Origin: Opitutia bacterium
Lineage (GTDB): Bacteria; Verrucomicrobiota; Verrucomicrobiia; Opitutales; UBA953
DNA length: 10,627 bases
Direction of reading: 5' to 3'
Assembly: GCA_021204635.1 (NCBI GenBank)
Contig: JAJPZB010000049.1
Span: 1-10,627 of the forward strand
Shown here: positions 7,305-10,627 of the stretch, in pieces
How positions within the stretch are numbered: position 1 is the first letter of the stretch
Layout: each line of letters starts with the position of its first letter
Notes under the pieces: generated by a model
Database searches by the model: none
Told to the model about the DNA's origin: nothing
What the model saw: the letters and a program-made list of their open reading frames with translations, nothing else
Position numbers and translations under genes: made by a program

Positions 7305-8390
7305 TTAGTAGTGCAAGTCGCGAAGTTTTTGGCGCATTTCATCGGGCACCTGCGCATACGTTATCGCCTCGCTCGAATCGATGAGCCCGTCCTCGACGAG
7401 GCTCAGCAAGTGGCTGTCGAGCGTCCGCATGCCGAGTGCGCCGCCGGTCTGAATTTCAGACGTAATGCGGTATGTTTTGTTGTCGCGAATTAGCGACGAG
7501 GTCGAATCCGTGTTGATCATGATCTCGTAACCTGCGATGCGCCCGCCGCTCTTTTTGCGGCACAACACCTGCGAAATAACGGCGACGAGCGACGAGGCGA
7601 GCTGCATGCGGATCTGCTCTTTCGTGTCGGCGGGGAACGCATCGACGATTCGGTCAACGGTTCTCGCCGCGCCCGTCGTGTGCAAAGTCGCGAAGACCAA
7701 GTGGCCGGTTTCTGCGGCGGAAACTGCGGCGGTAATCGTCTCCAAGTCTCGCATTTCGCCGACGAGAATGATGTCGGGGTCTTGGCGCAGAGCCGCGCGA
7801 ATTGCGTCCGAGAACGATGGCACGTCGCGCCCGATTTCGCGCTGTGTCACGACAGAGCGCTTGTGCTCGTGGAAATATTCGATCGGGTCCTCAATCGTGA
7901 TGATGTGGCGCTCCTCGTGCTCGTTGATCCAGTTGAGCATTGAGGCGAGCGTCGTCGTCTTGCCGGAGCCCGTCGGCCCCGTGACGAGAATCAGCCCGCG
8001 CTGCCGCATGAGCAACGCCTTCACCTTGTCTGAAAGCCCGAGCTTTTCCAACGAAAACATGTTGTTCGGGATTTGCCGGAGAACGATTCCGTATGCGTTC
8101 TCGTCGGCATTTCCGCAACGCGCTTTGAAGCAGCTGACGCGGAAACGCGCCTTGTTCTCGAACGTGAAACCGAAGTCGCAGCCGCCCATTTCTTCGAGGC
8201 GCTTGAGATGACCCCCCGGCGTGATTTCCCTCACCATCGCGTCCGTCTCTGCCGCAGTGAGCGGCGGCCCCTCGACGGGGAGCATGCTGCCGGAAATTCT
8301 CAGCACGGGCGCCTGATCCACGTGCAAGTGCAAGTCGGAAGCGTTTTCAGAAACGACGAGGTCGAGAAGGTCTTTAAGGGAATAATTCAT
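7305..8390 (-). CDS. pilT: PilT-family retraction ATPase
   Basis: This 361-aa hexameric ATPase should depolymerise type IV pili, giving twitching motility. It begins with the PilT-type N-terminus (LKDLLDLVVSENASDLHLHVDQAPVLRISG). It then has Walker A GPTGSGKTT (138-146), Asp box IEDPIEYFHEHK (166-177), TQREIG (182-187), RQDPD (202-206), Walker B LVGEMRDLET (209-218) and the His box ATLHTTGAARTVDRIVD. The tetracysteine zinc motif of PilB is absent, as expected. Length matches the family (about 345-370). The C-terminal AIRNLIRE motif, important for retraction in studied PilT proteins, reads STSSLIRD (296-303), so only LIR plus an acidic residue survive. It sits between two pilB-like genes, 57 bp and 21 bp away. 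Its presence is the main reason to call this a pilus rather than a secretion operon. PilU-like function is possible. Confidence 0.93.
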   Translation of the reverse strand: MNYSLKDLLDLVVSENASDLHLHVDQAPVLRISGSMLPVEGPPLTAAETDAMVREITPGGHLKRLEEMGGCDFGFTFENKARFRVSCFKARCGNADENAYGIVLRQIPNNMFSLEKLGLSDKVKALLMRQRGLILVTGPTGSGKTTTLASMLNWINEHEERHIITIEDPIEYFHEHKRSVVTQREIGRDVPSFSDAIRAALRQDPDIILVGEMRDLETITAAVSAAETGHLVFATLHTTGAARTVDRIVDAFPADTKEQIRMQLASSLVAVISQVLCRKKSGGRIAGYEIMINTDSTSSLIRDNKTYRITSEIQTGGALGMRTLDSHLLSLVEDGLIDSSEAITYAQVPDEMRQKLRDLHY

Positions 8391-8447
8391 TGTCTTTTAA
8401 AATTGTCTTGCTTTTTCAAAATTTTGCGCATTGTCGCGGCAACAGCG

Positions 8448-10163
8448 TCAATCGACTTCGACCGTCGTCGAAAGCACCTCTTCGACGGTTGTGATTCCGG
8501 CTGCAATTTTCCGGATTCCGTCCTCGCGCATGGTGCGCATGCCGAGGTCGCGAACCTTGCGCCGCAGCTCCACGAGCGTCGCGTTGCGGTAAATCATTTC
8601 CTGCACTTCCTCGTTCACGAGAAAGAGCTCAAACACGCCGCGCCGCCCGCGATACCCCGTGTTGTGGCACTTCACGCAGCCCTTACCCTTTTGGAAATTC
8701 GTCTCGGACAAATCTGCCGCCGTCATGCCGATGGAAATCAGCTCTTTCTCCGTCGGGGTGTAAGACGCCGTGCAATCGGGGCAAATCCTGCGCACGAGGC
8801 GTTGCGCGAGAACGCCGCGAAGCGACGCCGACACCAAGAACGGTTTCACGCCGATATCGACGAGGCGGGAAACGGCGCCCGGCGCGTCATTCGTGTGCAA
8901 AGTCGAGAAAACCATGTGGCCCGTCAGCGACGCGTTGACCGCGATATCCGCAGTTTCCAAGTCGCGAATTTCCCCGATCATTATGATGTTCGGAGCTTGG
9001 CGGAGCATTGACCTCAGCGCCGCAGCAAACGTCATGCCGACCTCGCGCCGCACCTGCACCTGATTGATGCCGGGCATCTGATACTCGACAGGGTCCTCAA
9101 CCGTGATGATCTTTCTGTCCGGCTGATTGATGTAGTTGAGCGCGGCGTAAAGCGTCGTGGATTTGCCGGAGCCGGTCGGCCCCGTGACGAGGAAAATCCC
9201 GTCCGCGCCCGTGATGATTTTCATGAAAACCTCTTGGTCGTCGGAGAAAAATCCGAGTTCCGGCAAGCCGAGTTTCAAGCCCTCTTTATCCAAAATACGC
9301 ATGACGATCGACTCGCCGTAAACCGTCGGCAGCACAGAAACACGCAGGTCAACATCTTTGCCCGCGACCTTGATCTGTATGCGACCGTCTTGCGGAATGC
9401 GCTTTTCCGCGAGCGAGACATTCGCCATCAATTTCAGGCGCGCGACGATCGACGCCTGCAAGCGCTTCGGCGGATTTTCCACCTCCTGCAAAACGCCGTC
9501 TATGCGATAGCGCACGCGGAAACGCTTTTCCAAAGGCTCCATGTGAATATCGGATGCGCGCCGCCGAATCGCCTCCGTTATCAGCAAATTTACGTAGCGG
9601 ATAATCGGCGCGTCTTCCGCGTTCGCGCCCTTTTCGTCGTTCCCGGGAATGGAAACCTCCGCGCCCTCGCCGAAAATGCTGCGCAGCGCCTCGCTCCCCA
9701 CGTCGCCGGAATTGTCGTACGCCGCCACAATCGCCTCGCGGATTTCTTCGGGCGGCGCGAGCTTGAAATTTATCTCCGTGCGAATCAGCCGGCTCAGCTC
9801 GTCCATCGTGTTGCTGTCGAGCGGATCTGCGATAACCGCGAGCAACGACGAGCCCTCCATGTTCAGCGGAAGCACGTTGTAGCGCGTCGCCATGTCGCGA
9901 CCAACGAGCTTCAACGCCTCCTCGGACGGGCGCACCTGCGAGAGATCCGCGACCTCCATGTCAAATTCTGCCGCAAGAGCGCCGGAAATGTCGCGCCAGC
10001 TCGTGTAGCCCTTTTCGACTAACAAATCCAAAATGGCTGAATCAGCCTCGGCGGCGTTCACGCCCTTGCCGGCAACGTCGGAGCGGGCAGCTTCAACGGC
10101 ATCGGCGGTGACCAAATTCCGATCCTGAATCAGTTGAACAACATAATCGTCGGCAGAAATCAT
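8448..10163 (-). CDS. pilB: PilB/GspE-family assembly ATPase (promoter-proximal copy) with altered RQDPD motif
   Basis: This is a second assembly-type ATPase of 571 aa and the first gene of the pilus operon. The N-terminal MshEN-like region (about 1-150) contains ADLSQVRPSEEALKLVGRDMATRYNVLPL. N2 starts at APIIRYVNLLITEAIRRRASDIHMEP. The motor has Walker A GPTGSGKST (328-336), Asp box VEDPVEYQ (355-362), Walker B MIGEIRDLET (395-404), the His box STLHTNDAPGAV and zinc pairs C461/C464 and C496/C499. RQDPD is replaced by RQAPN (388-392), although both neighbouring ATPases keep the consensus. I chose ATG at 10163 (MISADDYVVQLIQDRNLV). An in-frame ATG 78 nt upstream would add a leader (MRHCFSPQAHSRFTQ) unlike the family. 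No Shine-Dalgarno is seen. It may serve a different pilus subset or mainly regulate the other ATPase, or it may be the main extension motor. Confidence 0.9.
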   Translation of the reverse strand: MISADDYVVQLIQDRNLVTADAVEAARSDVAGKGVNAAEADSAILDLLVEKGYTSWRDISGALAAEFDMEVADLSQVRPSEEALKLVGRDMATRYNVLPLNMEGSSLLAVIADPLDSNTMDELSRLIRTEINFKLAPPEEIREAIVAAYDNSGDVGSEALRSIFGEGAEVSIPGNDEKGANAEDAPIIRYVNLLITEAIRRRASDIHMEPLEKRFRVRYRIDGVLQEVENPPKRLQASIVARLKLMANVSLAEKRIPQDGRIQIKVAGKDVDLRVSVLPTVYGESIVMRILDKEGLKLGLPELGFFSDDQEVFMKIITGADGIFLVTGPTGSGKSTTLYAALNYINQPDRKIITVEDPVEYQMPGINQVQVRREVGMTFAAALRSMLRQAPNIIMIGEIRDLETADIAVNASLTGHMVFSTLHTNDAPGAVSRLVDIGVKPFLVSASLRGVLAQRLVRRICPDCTASYTPTEKELISIGMTAADLSETNFQKGKGCVKCHNTGYRGRRGVFELFLVNEEVQEMIYRNATLVELRRKVRDLGMRTMREDGIRKIAAGITTVEEVLSTTVEVD

Positions 10164-10360
10164 AGCGCGAACATATTCCGAAATTTGAAAATCTTTTTGG
10201 GTAAAACGAGAATGGGCTTGCGGGGAAAAGCAATGTCGCAAAGCTCGCGCGGAAATGCCGCCGAAACGCTATGCGAGTGTCGCAACGTTTTAGCAGTTCA
10301 CCCCCGCGCGCGCAAGCGGTAAAACGTAAAATGCCACGCCGCCGCAACAACGAAATTCGC
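10164..10360. other. Gene-free leader upstream of the pilus operon
   Basis: I see no gene here. It should hold the operon promoter, but no convincing -35/-10 pair is evident on the - strand. Visible structure includes two copies of TGTCGCAA (10234-10241 and 10278-10285), 44 nt apart. There is also an inverted repeat ACGTTTTA/TAAAACGT (10285-10292 and 10320-10327) around a GC-rich 27-nt loop containing CCGC...GCGG. No T tract follows the hairpin in either direction, so it does not look like a terminator. It could be part of the longer repeat unit to its right or a structured 5' leader. Confidence 0.45.
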
Positions 10361-10433
10361 GGGTTGGTGGCGGCAACAAACATGCCGCCGCCACCACTAA
10401 CCTGCCGCAGATGGATGTCACACGGATTTGTTC

Positions 10434-10447
10434 GGGACTAACGCCCC
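10434..10447 (-). other. Short stem-loop with GTTA loop in right repeat
   Basis: On the - strand GGGGC-GTTA-GTCCC forms a 5-bp stem with one G-U pair, directly before the 21-nt core. It occupies the same place as ACGCC-GTTA-GGCGT at 19-32, with most stem bases changed but pairing kept. Confidence 0.55.
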
Positions 10448-10564
10448 TCACGGTTTGTGGTAGCGGGTCGGTGGTGAAGCGTGGGTTGGTGGTGGGACTT
10501 GGGTTGGTGGCTGGATTGTTGCAGGGCTTGGGTTTGTTGCGAAGGGTTGGTGGTGGCAACGATC

Positions 10565-10623
10565 TCGCGCATGCAGTGCGCGATTCTCCCGCTAAGTTAG
10601 CGGGAGGGGACCGCGTTAGCGGT
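10565..10623. repeat. Three consecutive hairpins at the right edge
   Basis: TCGCGCA/TGCGCGA (10565-10571 and 10577-10583) is a 7-bp stem with a 5-nt loop. CTCCCGCTAAGTTAGCGGGAG (10586-10606) has perfectly complementary arms, forming a 9-bp stem with a 3-nt loop. ACCGC-GTTA-GCGGT (10610-10623) is a 5-bp stem. They are separated by only 2-3 nt. They carry no T tract, so terminator function is unlikely. They resemble clustered palindromic intergenic repeats; the array may continue outside the window. Confidence 0.7.
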
Positions 10624-10627
10624 GAGG

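Larger units (their letters stand above)
10361..10627 (-). repeat. Right copy of composite intergenic repeat with G-rich decamers
   Basis: This holds, inverted, the same blocks as the left edge. The 21-nt core is at 10413-10433 (identical to 33-53), the GTTA hairpin at 10434-10447, then TCACGG (10448-10453) and TTTGTGGT (10454-10461). Around it are exact GGGTTGGTGG decamers at 10361-10370, 10483-10492, 10501-10510 and 10544-10553, with degenerate ones at 10465-10474 and 10530-10539. Next to the first decamer, GGTGGCGGC (10366-10374) pairs with GCCGCCACC (10387-10395). The stretch is longer than the left copy and may continue beyond the window. Open frames here translate into Pro/Thr/Asn-rich repeats and I do not consider them genes. 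Confidence 0.8.

Noticed and set aside
10285..10327. Intrinsic terminator
   Set aside because: The 8-bp stem is real but has a 27-nt loop and no T tract on either strand.
10361..10553. CRISPR array
   Set aside because: Decamer units are too short, irregularly spaced and degenerate, and no cas gene is present.
1..10627. Inverted repeats at both ends as termini of a 10-kb transposon or integron-like element
   Set aside because: No transposase or integrase is encoded between them, the flanking copies differ in length and content, and the pilus operon is core-type. Dispersed intergenic repeats explain the pattern better.

Overview
The window holds eight genes in two convergent blocks, each preceded by a copy of the same repeat in intergenic DNA. 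The organism is a Gram-negative-type bacterium that encodes type IV pilus or type II secretion machinery. Codon use is GC-rich but mixed with T-rich runs, and almost no gene has a Shine-Dalgarno site. A member of the PVC/Verrucomicrobiota group, possibly Opitutales-like, is my best guess. That guess rests on general resemblance and was not tested.

Left block (+ strand, 152-3395). The first gene is a protein with the S-adenosylhomocysteine hydrolase (SAHH) fold whose usual catalytic positions appear replaced. The second is a solo beta-class DNA methyltransferase with lower GC. The third is a well-conserved amidohydrolase of the 5'-methylthioadenosine/S-adenosylhomocysteine deaminase (MtaD) family. 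A methyltransferase makes S-adenosylhomocysteine (SAH) and SAH deaminase removes it, so two SAH-related proteins flanking a SAH-producing enzyme suggest a shared SAH theme. This link is inferred from neighbourhood only.

Middle (- strand, 3426-4109). A compact glyoxalase II-like metallo-beta-lactamase-fold hydrolase converges on mtaD. Its likely terminator is embedded in the 3' end of mtaD. A second, near-perfect terminator hairpin (4211-4260) separates it from the pilus operon.

Right block (- strand, 10163 down to 4290). The transcription order is pilB-like, pilT, pilB, pilC: two assembly-type ATPases, one retraction-type ATPase and the inner-membrane platform protein. No pilin, prepilin peptidase, secretin or PilMNOP gene is in the window. 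The promoter-distal pilB sits next to pilC and keeps every consensus motif. The promoter-proximal pilB-like gene has RQAPN where the family has RQDPD, and the PilT has a diverged AIRNLIRE motif.

Edges (1-151 and 10164-10627). No gene is evident. Both edges carry a composite repeat in inverted orientation: an identical 21-nt core, an adjacent short hairpin with a GTTA loop whose stem changes between copies while staying paired, and scattered copies of a G-rich decamer (GGGTTGGTGG or its complement). In both places the core lies upstream of, and in the same sense as, the first gene of the block. The right edge also has three consecutive hairpins. This repeat is the least explained structure in the window.
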